From: Sphaerolaimus hirsutus
Lineage: Eukaryota > Nematoda > Chromadorea > Monhysterida > Sphaerolaimidae
Assembly (NCBI GenBank): GCA_964036195.1
Contig: OZ038451.1
Location: 28,785,927-28,849,926 of the forward strand
Length of the DNA: 64,000 nucleotides
Direction of reading: 5' to 3'
The notes under the pieces are model-generated. The model ran no database searches. It was not told the DNA's origin and saw nothing but the letters and a program-made list of their open reading frames with translations. The position numbers and the translations under genes are program-made. This document shows, piece by piece, positions 11,738 through 23,236 of this stretch. How positions within the stretch are numbered: the first letter of the stretch is position 1; each line of letters starts with the position of its first letter.

Positions 11738-11820
11738 AAGTGTACCTTACATGGTGTACCTTATTCCAGACGGGGGATATTTCGAGGGGGGGTGTATTTT
11801 TCCTCAGCTCGAAAACACCT
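11738..11820. mobile_element. Fragment of a TACCGTATT-family MITE
   Basis: A stretch reading CCAGACGGGGGATATTTCGAGG matches the middle of the copy at 26950-27263 (CCAGACGGGGGGTATTTCG). Its terminal repeats are missing. Confidence 0.5.
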
Positions 11821-11829
11821 GCAGTAAGC

Positions 11830-12255
11830 GACTGGAATTAGTGCGTCAACTTTCCATTTTCCGCTTTCCCCATGCAATTACTTTTTCCGTTTCTGTTTCC
11901 ATTTTCCGGTTGCTAATTTTTTCCATTTCCGTTGCCGTTTTTCAGGCTGATTTTCCGTTTTCCGGCTAAATTTACATTTTTTTCACCCGTTTTCGGGCTC
12001 AATTGTCTGCTTTCTGTTTCAGCCACACTGGCTCACGCATGCGTGTTCTCAATTATGTGAAATTCTTCTGTTTTCAGCAAAATTTCTGTAATTTTTTTCA
12101 TTTCCGGATAAATTTCTCTGAAATTTTTTTCCGTTTCCGGCAAAATTGCAGCAAATATTTTCCATTTCTAGCAAAATTTCAGCAAGCTTTGCCTTTTCCG
12201 TTTCCGTTTTCCGGCTTTTCATTTTTCTGTTTTCCGTTTTCCGGAATACCGAGAA
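11830..12255. repeat. Pyrimidine word repeat (CCGTTTTCC)
   Basis: The repeated words TTCCGTTTTCCGG and CAGCAAAATTTC are the complement of the GGAAAACGGAAA interior of the element at 24067-24713. It is probably a truncated copy of that family; its ends were not found. Open frames here are low-complexity Phe/Ser/Pro translations, not genes. Confidence 0.65.
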
Positions 12256-12331
12256 TTTTGAAACGGTATTTATGTTTATGTTAGCATTTTCTAAAGATAG
12301 CAGTATTTTCGCAACACTGGTAGTAAACCAT

Positions 12332-15178
12332 TTAAGACTCGCTTCGCCTAAAGACCAAACCTCCCTTGTTACAAAAAACTTTGTTGTGTTTTTTTTTCAT
12401 GGATTAGAATCTCCATAACTAGAAACTTAAAATTTCCCTCCATGCATATATCCGGAAATGTCATCTTCTTACTGAAAAAATTGATCAAAGTCAAAAGTCA
12501 CCGATTTTCAGGCTGTTTTTTTGGAAATTCATAACTTTTGTTTGACTTTATCTATCAATATAATATTTTGTATTTTGATTAAGAAAGTTGTGGAGATTAA
12601 TTGGCCCATACAAACTAGTTTCATCAAATGTTTTTTCTCACTGAAAATTGTGGCTGAAATTTTGAAAATGGCATCACATTTTCAGTTTGTAATTGAAAGC
12701 TTAGCTTTTTTTGCAAAAACTGTGCCCAATTGCATAGTTTATTTTACAAAAATAAATTAGAATAAGTAGGTCTGTCAATTTTTGCTACAACAGTTTGAAA
12801 CAGCCTGACACCCATCTCACCACTGCAGACAAGCCCACTCTGAAGACTCAGAGGAAGCGGTATGGAAAAAGTTTCCATCATAAACTTAGGTTATTTTTAC
12901 ATTTTCTTTCATTTGTATATCTCCATTTTTATTTAACATAATTTGGAAGGGTGCTTCCATACAAAAATTCACTTTTCACATAAAAAATTCTGAGCCCCAT
13001 TTTTATGGTGCATTTGGAATTTTCATACATAGAAACTAAAAATTTCCTTCCATACATATATCTGGAAATGCCATCTTCCTACAAAAAATTGATCAAAGTC
13101 AAAAATCATATTTTTTCCAGACGTTTCTTTGGAAATTCAAAACTTTTGCTTGACATCATCTATCAATTTTATATTTTGGATTTTTATTAAGATAGTTTTG
13201 GAGATTAATTGGCCCATACAAACAAATTTCATCAGACTTTTTTTTCTCACTGAATATTGTGGCTGAAATTTTGAAAATGGCACCAAATTTTTTGTTCTGA
13301 ATTGAGAGCTTACCTTTTTTCACAAAAACTGTGCTCAATTGCATAGTTTATGATAAACAAATAAAATCCAAAAACTAGGTCTGCACTTTTTTACCACAGC
13401 AGTTTGAAATGATGAACAACGCAGATGTCACGATCACAGGCAATCCCACTCTGAAGACTCAGATGAAGTTTTATGAAAAAAGTTTTCATTATATTCTTAA
13501 GTTTCATTTATTGCGCTCTTTCATTTGTATGTCTATATTTTTTATTAAACACACTATGAAAGGGTGCTGTCATACAAAAGTTTACTTTTGAGCACATATC
13601 ACAAGTGTGGTCATGTAAAATCCAAAAATAATTCATTTGTACTAGTAGCTAACCGTTCTGACAGTAGCTTTTAGCTGGCCATTTGGTTATTTTATGTTTA
13701 TGCTAAATTGCACTTGCATAAAAATAAATATCACAAGCATGATCACATGTAAATATCACATCCCAACCCTAGTTCATAGCAGTTAGATTGCAAACAGAAA
13801 CATAAAATAACCAAATAACCAGCTAAAAGCTACTGCCAGAACAGTTAGCTAATGGTAAACATGAATTTTTTTGGATTTTACATGATCACACTTGTGATAT
13901 TTGCTAAAAAAGTACTCTTTTGTATGACAGCACCCTTTCAAAGTGTGTTCAACAAAAAATGGAGACATACAAATGAAAGAGCATGATAAAATAACCTAAG
14001 AATATAATGAAAACTTTATTCATAAAACTTCATCTGAGTCTTCAGAGTGGGATTGTCTGTGATCATGACATCTGCGTTGTTGATCATTTTAAACTGCTGT
14101 GGTAAAAAAGTGCAGACCTAGTTTTTGGATATTATTCTTTTATTGTAAACTATGCAATTGGGCACAGTTTTTGTAAAAAAAGCTAAGCTCTCAATTCAGA
14201 ACAAAAATGTTGGTGCCATTTTCAAAATTCCAGCCACAATTTTCAGTGAGAAAAAAAAGTCTGATGAAGTTTGTTTGTAAGGGCCAATTAATCTCCCAAA
14301 CTATCTTAGTAAAAATCCAAAAAATCAAATTGATAGATGACGTCAAGCAAAAATTTTGAATTTCCTAAGAAACATTCAGAAAAAAAAATAATTTTTGACT
14401 TTGATCAATTTTTTTAGTGGAAGATGGCATTTCCAGATATATGTATGGAAGGAAATTTTTAGTTTCTATGTATGAAGATTCCAAATCCACCATAAAAATG
14501 GGGGTCACAATTTTTTATTTGAAAAGTGCATTTTTGTATGGAAGCACCCTTCGAAATTATGTTTAATAAAAAATGGAGATATACAAATGAAAGAACATGG
14601 AAAAATAACCTAAGTTTATGATGGAAACTTTGTTCATACCACTTCATCTGAGTCTTCAGAGTGGGCTTGTCTGCAGTGGTGAGATGGGTGTCAGGCTGTT
14701 TCAAACTGTTGTAGCAAAAATTGACAGACCTACTTATTCTATTTTATTTTTGTAAAATAAACTATGCAATTGGGCACAGTTTTTGCAAAAAAAAGCTAAG
14801 CTCTCAATTACAAACTGAAAATTTGATGCCATTTTCAAAATTTCAGCCATAATTTTCGTTGAGAAAAAAACATTTGATGAAACTAGTTTGTATGGGCCAA
14901 TTAATCTCCACAATTTTCTTAATCAAAATACAAAATAGATAATTGATAGATAAAGTCAAACAAAAGTTATGAATTTCCAAAAAACAGCCTGAAAAATGGT
15001 GACTTTTGACTTTGATCAATTTTTTCAGTAGGAAGATGACATTTCCGGATATATGCATGGAGGGAAATTTTAAGTTTCTAGTTATGGAGATTCTAAATCC
15101 ATGAAAAAAAAACGCAACAAATTTTTTGTGACAGGAACAAAATAGGCATGTTTGATTCTTAGGCGAAGCGAGTCTTAA
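12332..15178. mobile_element. Giant foldback element (2.85 kb palindrome) flanked by TTAA
   Basis: The left end is TTAAGACTCGCTTCGCCTAA and the right end is its complement, TTAGGCGAAGCGAGTCTTAA; both outer ends are TTAA. The two halves mirror each other for nearly their full length around a centre near 13750. Each arm also holds a direct duplication of about 600 bases: the block with CCATGCATATATCCGGAAATG at 12440 recurs, diverged, at 13050. No transposase is present. A TTAA target is typical of piggyBac-type transposases, which is inference. A transcript would fold into a double-stranded RNA of about 1.4 kb. Confidence 0.85.
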
Positions 15179-15350
15179 TGTGTGTAGGCCCACTAAAACG
15201 AATTGAACGCAAGTCCATAAATTCGAAATGTACAATGCCTACCTGTTGGTATATTTGTCGTTTCGCAACTGCATGTATACTGGCGGTTAGAACGAGGTTT
15301 GGTAAACAGCGCCGTGTCAACTTGAATGGCGCAGTTATCTTCACTTGCAC

Positions 15351-17347
15351 CAGAGTTGTTAAAAGTACCAAACTTTTTTAAAGTAAACGTAAACGTAAAG
15401 TATTTCTATTTTACTCACACATGAGTACAGAGAACGTAGAGTATTGTATGTATTTTTACTTTTACACTGCGTAAAATGTGAGTACGATAGTGATTTCCAG
15501 AGAAAAGGTAAAAATGAGTATTTTTTCCAAGGAAAACGTAAAAATTGTTATTGTTCTCACAGAAAATGTATCACATAAATAAAGTAAAAATTGATGTTTT
15601 TTAATTTTTACTCTGAAATACATCATAGATGTGTGTTTTTCACTCCTGACAAGTATTTCTTAGGAAAATGTCCTATGATTGTCGCTTTCTGTCTGGCAAA
15701 ATGACATTTTATGTCCCCTTAAAATACGTTTTATGTACTCTCGTACTTTTAGAAAGTATGCGAATATGTGAGTACCAGTATAGTTTTCGAGAGGAAACGT
15801 AAACGTAAACGTATTTACGCAGTTCGCGAGTATACGTATTAATCGAGTAAACGTAAATACGTTTCAACAGCTATAACTTGCACCGACAATAATCGTTTGA
15901 AAACATTGGGCGACTAAGCAAAGTTGCAGAAGTGTTTTCTCTCGCTTGCATTTGGCCATCATTTTCTATCCAGTGTCTGTCAAGCTAAAAAATGGTCTGA
16001 AGTAAGACTGTATTTTTAAATGGAATGTAGTACTGCAGACTTTATAGAATGCGTGTTTTGTTATCTATGGAAACATACCAAATTGCTACCTTAACAGCCC
16101 ATAATTGCACCCACATTTCACTGGGCACTTATGTACGCATAGGGATGAAACTCGATTTTTTGCATTTATCCATTGGATTTATATTTGTGCCCAATACAAA
16201 TGCACAGTAGGAAAAAAATGTGTTCTGTGGTGAGCAATGAAAAAATATCTGGGAAATTTTTATACAAAATCTCAGAAAATATAAGATTTTCTGAGATTTT
16301 TATTATTTCCTCCATTTTCTGGAAAAAGTTAATTGTAATAAATTAACAATTTAAAGATTTTAACAACACTTGAGTTGTTAAAATGTATTTACGTTTACTC
16401 AAAAAATACATATACTCAAGTACTGCGTCAATACGTTTACGTTTACTCCCGAAAAAATACAGGTACTCACTTACTCGCGTACTTTTTGAAAGTACGCTAG
16501 TACAGCAAAATGAATTGAGAAAAAAATTGCGGTGCATGAAAAGCAAAAAGCACTCTAAGGAATTGAAACAACTACAAAAATGGGAGTGGAAATGATAGAA
16601 GTTGATGGAAAAGTCAGGAAACTGATGACTCTCATTTTACTTTCTCATTTTTACGTTTTCCTAGGTACAAAATTGATAACACATCTTGCTTTTACATTTT
16701 CCCTGAGTAAAAATAGGTATTTACGTTTACTCAGCTTTTACGCAGCATAAAAGAAAAAAATCCACTTTATGCTTTCTGTACTCATAGGTGAGTAAAAATA
16801 AAACACTTTACGTTTATGTTGACTTTGAAAATAGTTCAGTACTTTTAACAACTGTGCACAACACTTCAGTGCACATCATAGTTGTTAAAACGTATCTACT
16901 TTTACTCGATAAATACGTATACTCGAGTACAGAGTAAATACGTTTACGTTTCCTCCAAAACAAGTTCTGGTACTCACTTTTATGTATACTTTTTGAAAGT
17001 ACACAAGTACGGAAAACGTATTTTAGATCGTCTTTTATGTAGGTTTTTAAAGGCATACAAGGGAAAAAGGGATAAAATGTGCTAAAAATATCCAAACTAG
17101 CCGAAAATGGGTATACCTAGTACCAAATATATAGTCAAACATTGCGTAAAATAGACAAAAAGTTATGAAAATGAGTGATTTTGAGCAACATTTCTCAAAA
17201 ATTTTGGTGACATTTTTCAAAAGTACTCACGTTTACGTTTTCTGTGGGGAAAAGTACATTTACTCACGTTTACTCATGAGTAAAAGTAAAAAAAATACTT
17301 TACGTTTACATATACTTTGAAAAAGTTCGGTACTTTTAACAACTCTG
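15351..17347. mobile_element. CAGAGTTGTTAAAAGTAC-family element cluster (GTAAACGTAAA words)
   Basis: The outer ends are CAGAGTTGTTAAAAGTACC and GTACTTTTAACAACTCTG. The interior is full of ACGTAAACGTAAAG and TACTCACGTTTACTC words. Internal ends at about 16371 (GAGTTGTTAAAATG) and about 16835 (GTACTTTTAACAACTG) suggest two or three copies next to or inside each other. I could not find a matching target duplication for the outermost ends. Confidence 0.65.
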
Positions 17348-17658
17348 GTGCACATGCGCAGCAAACATCCATACACACCTGTGATCGCTTATTGAAACTG
17401 AATGGAAACTATGGAATTTTTGTAATCAGCAATTGTAGTGAAGTACTGAGTTCATTCATAATGTATTTTTAGGTATAAATATGTACACTGATTCATGGTG
17501 GGGCACTGACATTGACACTAATAAACATTAATATGTGCTAATTCGTGATTGAAGTCTTATAACGAAGCATTTTTCACCATTAACATCAAAACATCACAGC
17601 ATCAAATGTGGAATGTAAAGAATTGAAAGCCTGGACTTGTAAAATACCTAATTTCACG

Positions 17659-18403
17659 TACCATATTTCCTCGAAATCCCCCCCAGAGGGTTTATTATTT
17701 CGCCAGCAAAGTTTGAGAGGGGGTTAATTTGAGGGGCTTATTCGAGGGTTTTTTTGATTTTTTTTTTTGAAATGCCACACAGAGGTAGCAAAATTCAATA
17801 GTTACGGATACCTATGTATAAGAGTTTTGGCGCCTGTAAGATTCTCATGGCAGATGTGCGGTGCGGTGCAAATTTTCCCGATGTGTCTGTAATATGTGTC
17901 TTAATACATCAAAAAAATACCTACCGCATTTACTTGAAAAATCCCTCTGGGGGATTATTATGTCGTCAGACATTTTTGAGGGGGGAACTATTCGAGGGGG
18001 GGAATTATTCAAGGGGGGAATTATTATTTCGTCAAAATTTTCAAGCATGTTTCCATCAACTCATTTCACGAAATATGCCTTGTAAACACAATAACGTGCC
18101 AAATTAGGTATAACAAATTAATCAAATCTTTAAAGGGGGGATTATTTTAGGGGGGAATTATTATTACCTCGCTCGTCTTACAGTGGGGGATTATTCGAGG
18201 AGGGGGGGGGGGGGATTATTCAAGGAGGGGGGGACTATTCAAGCAAATACGGTATTTTTTTGTATTTTTAACATGTGTTTCTGCTGCTGTCTGCTTCAGT
18301 TTCTGTTCAATTTCGAGGGGGGATTATTATTTCCCCAGGTCGCGCAGACCTGGGGGTATTTCGGCAGTGTGGGGGGGGGGGGTTAATTCGAGGAGATACG
18401 GTA
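17659..18403. mobile_element. TACCGTATT-family MITE containing a second copy
   Basis: The outer ends are TACCATATTTCCTCG and CGAGGAGATACGGTA. An inner copy of a sister flavour (TTGAA-TAGTCCCCC) lies at 17922-18254. Confidence 0.75.
17922..18254. mobile_element. Nested TACCGTATT-family MITE, TTGAATAATCCCCC flavour
   Basis: It starts TACCGCATTTACTTGAA and ends TTCAAGCAAATACGGTA, with repeated GGGGGGAATTATTCAAGG units. It closely matches the copy at 19010-19334 in opposite orientation. Confidence 0.8.
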
Positions 18404-18421
18404 TCATAATGAAGGAAGACC

Positions 18422-18574
18422 TTAAAAATAAAAAGCGCAAAAATACAAGAATGCAAGCAAATTCACAATGAATTCACAATCCTTAGATAGTGCTCCAGAT
18501 GCCACCCTGGCAATAATTTTCTCAGGACCATTCACAGTGGTGCAGCTATCCCTATACTCCAATGGCACATCGGC
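18422..18574 (-). CDS. LRR gene, exon 7: end of the C-terminal cysteine cap and hydrophobic tail
   Basis: The minus strand reads ADVPLEYRDSCTTVNGPEK and ends CEFIVNLLAFLYFCAFYF before a TAA at 18422-18424. The cysteine in RDSC fits the last cysteine of an LRR C-terminal cap begun in exon 6. The hydrophobic tail could be a membrane anchor or a lipid-anchor signal. The start at 18574 is set by the frame: removing the 191-bp hairpin insertion rejoins ...NRAL to ADVPLEY without a gap. Canonical splicing would instead use the AG after ATTGGAG, which skips six codons in frame. Confidence 0.75.
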   Translation of the reverse strand, partial: ADVPLEYRDSCTTVNGPEKIIARVASGALSKDCEFIVNLLAFLYFCAFYF

Positions 18575-18578
18575 CAGG

Positions 18579-18769
18579 GGGCAGTCCCAGACCCTGTAAA
18601 ATGCCATGTAAAATGTAAAATGTCATGCAAAGTGTTAAAAGTCATGTAAAATGCCAGGTAAAATGGTAAACGTACGTTTGCCATTTTACCGGGCATTTTA
18701 CATGATTTTTGTCACTTTGCATGACATTTTACATTTTACAGGACATTTTACAGGGTCTGGGACTGGCAC
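18579..18769 (-). mobile_element. 191-bp hairpin MITE inside the LRR gene (intron candidate 2)
   Basis: On the minus strand it begins GTGCCAGTCCCAGACCC and ends GGGTCTGGGACTGCCC, with near-perfect inverted arms meeting at AAACGTACGTTT. CTG precedes the element and CCTG follows it (partial target duplication). It has the same length, ends and centre as the copy at 23559-23749. It splits exon 6 from exon 7 of the LRR gene. The element's GT follows the last codon of exon 6 directly, but the second target copy ends in TG rather than AG. Confidence 0.85.
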
Positions 18770-18961
18770 CAGTGCTCTATTTGCCATAGTTTCTGGCCAT
18801 GAACAGTAGTTGTCTTTGTAAAAATCTAGGTGGCTTGCGGCGCCATTTGAGGTTACGATGTTGTTTAGTCGATGTGCGGTTGCCTTGTGCCACAGCCAGG
18901 AATTTGTACAACTGCAGTTTAAATGGTTTCTGGTGAATGTCACGCGGCCGCCCTCGGTTAG
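18770..18961 (-). CDS. LRR gene, exon 6: C-terminal cysteine cap (LRRCT)
   Basis: This exon is 64 codons, phase 0 at both ends. The acceptor is CACACTACAG. It reads LTEGGRVTFTRNHLNCSC, then TNSWLW, and later NYCSWPE. The N-x-L-x-C-x-C-...-W pattern is the standard cap that closes an LRR stack through disulfides, and the fourth cysteine comes from exon 7. It joins exon 5 (...DDGALEQ) in frame. The exon ends at CTG, followed at once by the GT of the inserted hairpin element. Confidence 0.85.
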
Positions 18962-19009
18962 CTGTAGTGTGAGGGTGGGTTTAGAGTGTGAAAGTTTCCC
19001 CAGATGAAT

Positions 19010-19334
19010 TACCGTATTTGCTTGAATAGTTCCCCCCTTGAATAATCCCCCCTCGAATAATCCCCCCCTGCAGGACGAGTGAGGAAAAATTAATTCCCCC
19101 CCCCCCCTCGAATAATCCCCCCTTTAAAGATTATATTAATTTGTTATATCTAATCTGGCATGTTGTTGTGTTTATAAGACATATTTCGTGAAATGAGGTG
19201 ATGGAAACATGCTTGAAAATGTTGATGAAAAAATAATTCCTGCCCTTGAATAATTCCCCCCTCGAATAGTCCCCCCTCAAAAATGTCTGACGAAATAAAA
19301 ATCCCCCAGGGGGATGATTCAAGCAAATACGGTA
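19010..19334. mobile_element. TACCGTATT-family MITE, TTGAATAATCCCCC flavour
   Basis: It starts TACCGTATTTGCTTGAA and ends TTCAAGCAAATACGGTA, both with outer TA. It lies in intron 6 of the LRR gene (18962-20883). Confidence 0.85.
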
Positions 19335-19467
19335 TTCGAGTAAAGACGGTAAATATGTGAAGGCCACTGGCTTGAAGATAACTTTCGCAAGTGGAAAAGT
19401 AAAAAAAATAAAAGTGAGAAGTAAAAAAATTGTGAGAAAGGTAGATTTAGAAGTGGGAAGTGAGAAT

Positions 19468-20533
19468 CAGGGTTGGCAAAATCTCAGAAAAAAATAAAAA
19501 TAAAATAAAAATAAAATGGAATATTCAAGAATAAAATAAAATAAAATAAAATGGAAAATATAAGAATAAAAATAAAAATTGTATAAAAATTCGAATTTTT
19601 GTAAAATTTTTGTAAAATTGTATAAAAATTCGTATTTTTGTGAAATTGTATAAAAATTTGTATTTTTTGTAAAATTTTATCTTGTTGCTTGAGTTTCTAC
19701 CTGTTTATTCATGGATCTGGGAGCAGTCCCAAGTGTAAAGTGTCCAATGTCATGTAACATGTCATGCAAAGTGTCAATTGTCATGACAAATGTAAGGTCA
19801 AGTGTAAATTGTCATGACATGTAAAAAATAAAGTATCAATTGTCAAGTAAATTGTGTCCAAATCTTATGTTTTACATCTAAATCTTATGTTTTGTATCCA
19901 AATTATGTTGTTGTTGTATCCAAATCTTATGTGAACATTTGGATACAAAAACATAAGGTTTGGATACAAAACATACTATGGATACAAAAACACAAGATTT
20001 GGATACACAATTTACACTTTGCATGACATTTGTCATGACAATTGCCACTTTGCTTGAAATTTGACATGACACTTGGCATTTTGCATGAGAATTGACACTT
20101 TACTTTATATTTGTCAAGACAATTGACAAATTGCATTACATTTTACAAATGTGCCCAGCACACTCCACTAGTCCTTCTACTGAAAATGCAAACCATTCTT
20201 ATCAATAATTGTAACTTTACACTTGCAGCTAGCTAACAATACATACTGCATGCAACTTTTGAAAAGTAAGGGAAAAATTTGTCACAGGTTTTTCATGTAT
20301 AGGTCTAATTATAACATTTTTTTGGCCTTGCATGCATGATTCTGATTTTTTGTAAAATTTTTGTACAATTTTTGTACAATTTTTGTAAAATGTGTCATTT
20401 TATTTTATTAATGACTTTTGGGAATAAAATAAAATAAAATACAATGAAACAAGAATAAAACAAAAATAAAATAAAATTTTTATACAATTTTTATACAATT
20501 TTACTTAAATGAATTTTTATAAAACCAACCCTG
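19468..20533. mobile_element. hAT-like MITE with AAAATAAAAT words, 8-bp TSD
   Basis: The ends are CAGGGTTGGCAAAATCTC and TATAAAACCAACCCTG. An exact 8-bp duplication GTGAGAAT lies at 19460-19467 and 20534-20541. The interior repeats AAAATAAAATAAAATGGAA and TTTTTGTAAAATTGTAT. An old hairpin element (about 19715-20160) is nested inside. The same family occurs intact at 55314-55652. Confidence 0.9.
19715..20160. mobile_element. Degenerate relative of the hairpin (introner-like) MITE
   Basis: The left part GGGAGCAGTCCCAAGTG matches the GGGCAGTCCC end of the 190-bp hairpin family. The interior has the family's TGTCATGCAAAGTGTC and CACTTTGCATGACATTTG blocks in inverted arms. The centre is enlarged by ATCTTATGTTTTGTATCC repeats. 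The right end is decayed and no target duplication is visible. Confidence 0.6.
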
Positions 20534-20883
20534 GTGAGAATCAAATAAAAAGTATATTTTTTTGTTGATTTTGTTGTCACTTCCCATTCCACTTCTCAAC
20601 ATTTACTCGCCATTAACTTGCCATTTACTATCCTTTAAATCTTAATTTTCACATTAAAAAACATACTTTTTTACTTGCCACTTCCACTTGTCCACCAAAT
20701 CTGCTTTCCTGGCTTCACAGAAAAACAAAAAAAATCACCACAATGTTCGTTCGCCATTTCCCCAGTGAAGAATATTCTGCCACGATGGGCAGAATCTTGC
20801 AGCACCATTGTGCATTGATATTTTGCCATTGCCATCAAAATGAATACAAAATTACACAGAGACAGAAGGAAGCAAAAAAAAAC

Positions 20884-21141
20884 CTGCTCCAAAGCGCCAT
20901 CATCTATCCTATCAATATAATTCCCAGTCATAGTCAATTCCCCAACATGTTGAATGTTGGAAAATGCCTTTTTCTTCAATCTTTCAATTTGACAATTTGC
21001 CAATGTCACGTGTTGCACAGTTCTGAGACCGGAAAAGGCGTGATTTTCCACCAATCCGAGTTTTCCCGATTGGAGAGACAAGGAACGAATGTAGTGAAGG
21101 CCGGAAAATGTGGATGCGGCTATTCCACCGTTTGCGGCTGC
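20884..21141 (-). CDS. LRR gene, exon 5: leucine-rich repeats
   Basis: This exon is 86 codons between a TTCTCACAG acceptor and a GAGCAG/GTTTTT donor, phase 0 at both ends. It holds about three LRR units, with blocks such as ASTFSGLHYIRSLSL, NHAFSGLRTVQHVTL and KKAFSNIQHVGELTM. The repeated 'AF..l..v..l.l' spacing of about 24 residues is the typical extracellular LRR. It joins exon 4 (...VTRVHHLL) in phase with correct repeat spacing. The plus-strand open frame at 20743-21147 is antisense to this exon and is not a gene. Confidence 0.9.
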
Positions 21142-21529
21142 CTGTGAGAAGTTGGTATATTTTTGGTGAGTTATGTTTGTGTGGTTGGCACAGTGCCAAT
21201 TTGTGTAATTATTTCATAATTATGGACATTTACCATTGGACAATTACATAGTGATATATTTTCACACCATGTTTCCGACAAAACCTGTAGGGTATTTATC
21301 TAGGTACCTACTTTGAATTTTCAAATACAAAAAATTGTGTTGAATACTTTCCTGAAAATGAATTTGAATTTGAATAACTAGGAATTTGAAAAAATTAACA
21401 GTGTGGAATTTAGCTCATTTGAATGTCAAGGCAAATATCGGCAAATATCGGCAAATATCAACCTGAGTTGACGGAAATTCTTACAAAATCACAAAAATGT
21501 CAATTCAAACGCACATTCCATTTGGGCAC

Positions 21530-21697
21530 CAACAAATGGTGCACCCTGGTGACATTCTGAAAGGCATTTTGCTCTATGACTTGAATCCCAGCTGGCAGCA
21601 TGAAGTGGTCCACGTGGAATAGACCGGAAAATGCGAATTGTTTGATCGTGACCAGTGGATTGTCACGTAAATCCAACTTTCCAATGTCGCGAGTGTT
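21530..21697 (-). CDS. LRR gene, exon 4: leucine-rich repeats
   Basis: This exon is 56 codons, phase 0 at both ends, with acceptor AATCGCCAG and donor TTGTTG/GTGCCC. It reads NTRDIGKLDLRDNPLVTI, then FAFSGLFHVDHFML and NAFQNVTRVHHLL, which is two LRR units. Its join to exon 3 (...LRNLRSLS) leaves one LRR unit short of about 20 residues, so a small exon between 21.7 and 23.4 kb may be missing or lost. That interval is now mostly transposons. Confidence 0.85.
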
Positions 21698-21944
21698 CTG
21701 GCGATTTTTTTTCGGTTAATTGAGGGGGGTTGAAAGTTTACAAATGGGAGAAAGGTGGAAAAAAGTGCGGTACCGTAATGTATACTACGCGGACCGCACG
21801 CTATGCATTTTTCTGAACGAAACACACCATCATAACATCATCATTTATAAAATATCATCATCATGTTGGATATTTTCAAGACGATATAAATACCTATTTA
21901 TACTTGATTTATCACTTTCTTTCCTCGACACCGGTTTCTTCTTT

Positions 21945-22375
21945 TACCGTATTACCTCGAATTACCCCCCCCCCTTGAATTAACCCCCCCCCCCCTCGAA
22001 ATACCCCCCTAAAATTCGGCTGAGGAAATAATAACCCCCCCCCCCTCGAAATACCCCCCTAAAATTGAGTGTAAAGGAACTTACATGACAAATACCGCAG
22101 TTTGTGATCTGTACAATGCAGAACACACGTTAAAACTGATGATTGAGTAATGTTAGGGTAGGGTTTATGTGTATAAACAGTTATATATGCCTATAACCAC
22201 ATATCTATCTATGTAATTGTTTGATTTTTCTATGTCTGAGTATGGGGAATTTCCGAAAATTTCTGGCGAAATAATAGACCCCCCTCGAATAAACCCCCCC
22301 TCGAATTATCCCCCCTAAAATTTTGCTGGCGAAATAATAAACCCCCTTGGGGTATTTCGAGGTATACTCCGGTTA
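21945..22375. mobile_element. TACCGTATT-family MITE
   Basis: It begins TACCGTATTACCTCGAA and has a degenerate right end, GGTATACTCCGGTTA. The middle matches the copy at 3987-4413 in inverted orientation. It lies in intron 3 of the LRR gene. Confidence 0.75.
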
Positions 22376-22473
22376 CTTTACACCCTGCACGCGTGGTTCC
22401 CGCTGGAAGTGTGCCAACGATGGTTAGCGCATGCGAGTTACATAAAAAGATGACAAAATTGATTGTTGTTGCA

Positions 22474-22758
22474 CAGCAAATAATGTGCTCGTGAAGTGCA
22501 CTGAAGTGATCTGAAGTGCCCCTTGTGATCACACTTCAGAGCCTGATCACGCCTGATCACCAGGCACTTCACCGCCCGTGATCACACTTCAGAGCCTGAT
22601 CACGCCTGATCACCGATGGAATGCACTTCACCGACACTTCACGAATTTCATTACTAAATTGTTTACAGAAAAAAAAATCTGAAATTCGTGAAGTGCGTTG
22701 AAGTGCCTGCGAGCGCTTCACCGCAGATCACGGCAGATCACCAGCGCATTTTTTGCTG
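22474..22758. mobile_element. CAGCAAATAATGTGCTC element with TGATCACACTTCAGAG words
   Basis: The ends CAGCAAATAATG and CATTTTTTGCTG are inverted repeats. The interior repeats GTGATCACACTTCAGAGCC and CTGATCACGCCTGATCACC. A second copy lies at 43137-43437. No clear target duplication was found. Confidence 0.75.
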
Positions 22759-22961
22759 TGTTGTAATGGTTTTCATTAACATATTCACATCGATGAATTT
22801 TTCATCTTTTCACGGAAATCGCATGACTTAACAATCATTGGCACGCTTCCAACACGAGACATAAATCAGTGCGACGGCAGAGTATCATGTACGCCGAGTA
22901 TAATACGGTAAATATATTCTTTCTTCTTAAGTCATCGGAGCGTTTACACGTAAGACATAAG

Positions 22962-23058
22962 TACCGTATTTCCTCGAAATACCCCCCGGGGGTGATTGTT
23001 TCAGAGTGAAAATTTTGAGGGGGGTTAAACGAGGGGGGTATTTCAACGAAATACGGTA
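22962..23058. mobile_element. Short TACCGTATT-family MITE
   Basis: A 97-bp copy runs from TACCGTATTTCCTCGAA to TTCAACGAAATACGGTA. It has almost no interior. Confidence 0.8.
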
Positions 23059-23121
23059 TGTGCGGATGCATACTACTGTGCTGCCCGTGGGGTATAAACC
23101 ACAATTTTCAAAGATGCACTA

Positions 23122-23236
23122 TACCGTATTTCCTCGAATTACCCCCCGGGGGGTTTATTTTTTCAGAGTGAAATTTTTGAGAGAAAAACGTGAAAAATGC
23201 AACAATAACCACCATTTATAAGTTTTTACAGTCTTA
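23122..23236. mobile_element. Left end of a truncated TACCGTATT-family MITE
   Basis: It begins TACCGTATTTCCTCGAATT and continues into family-like middle sequence, but has no right end before the palindrome at 23237. Confidence 0.6.

Noticed and set aside
20743..21147. 134-codon plus-strand open frame
   Set aside because: It is antisense to LRR exon 5, which has a clear repeat pattern.
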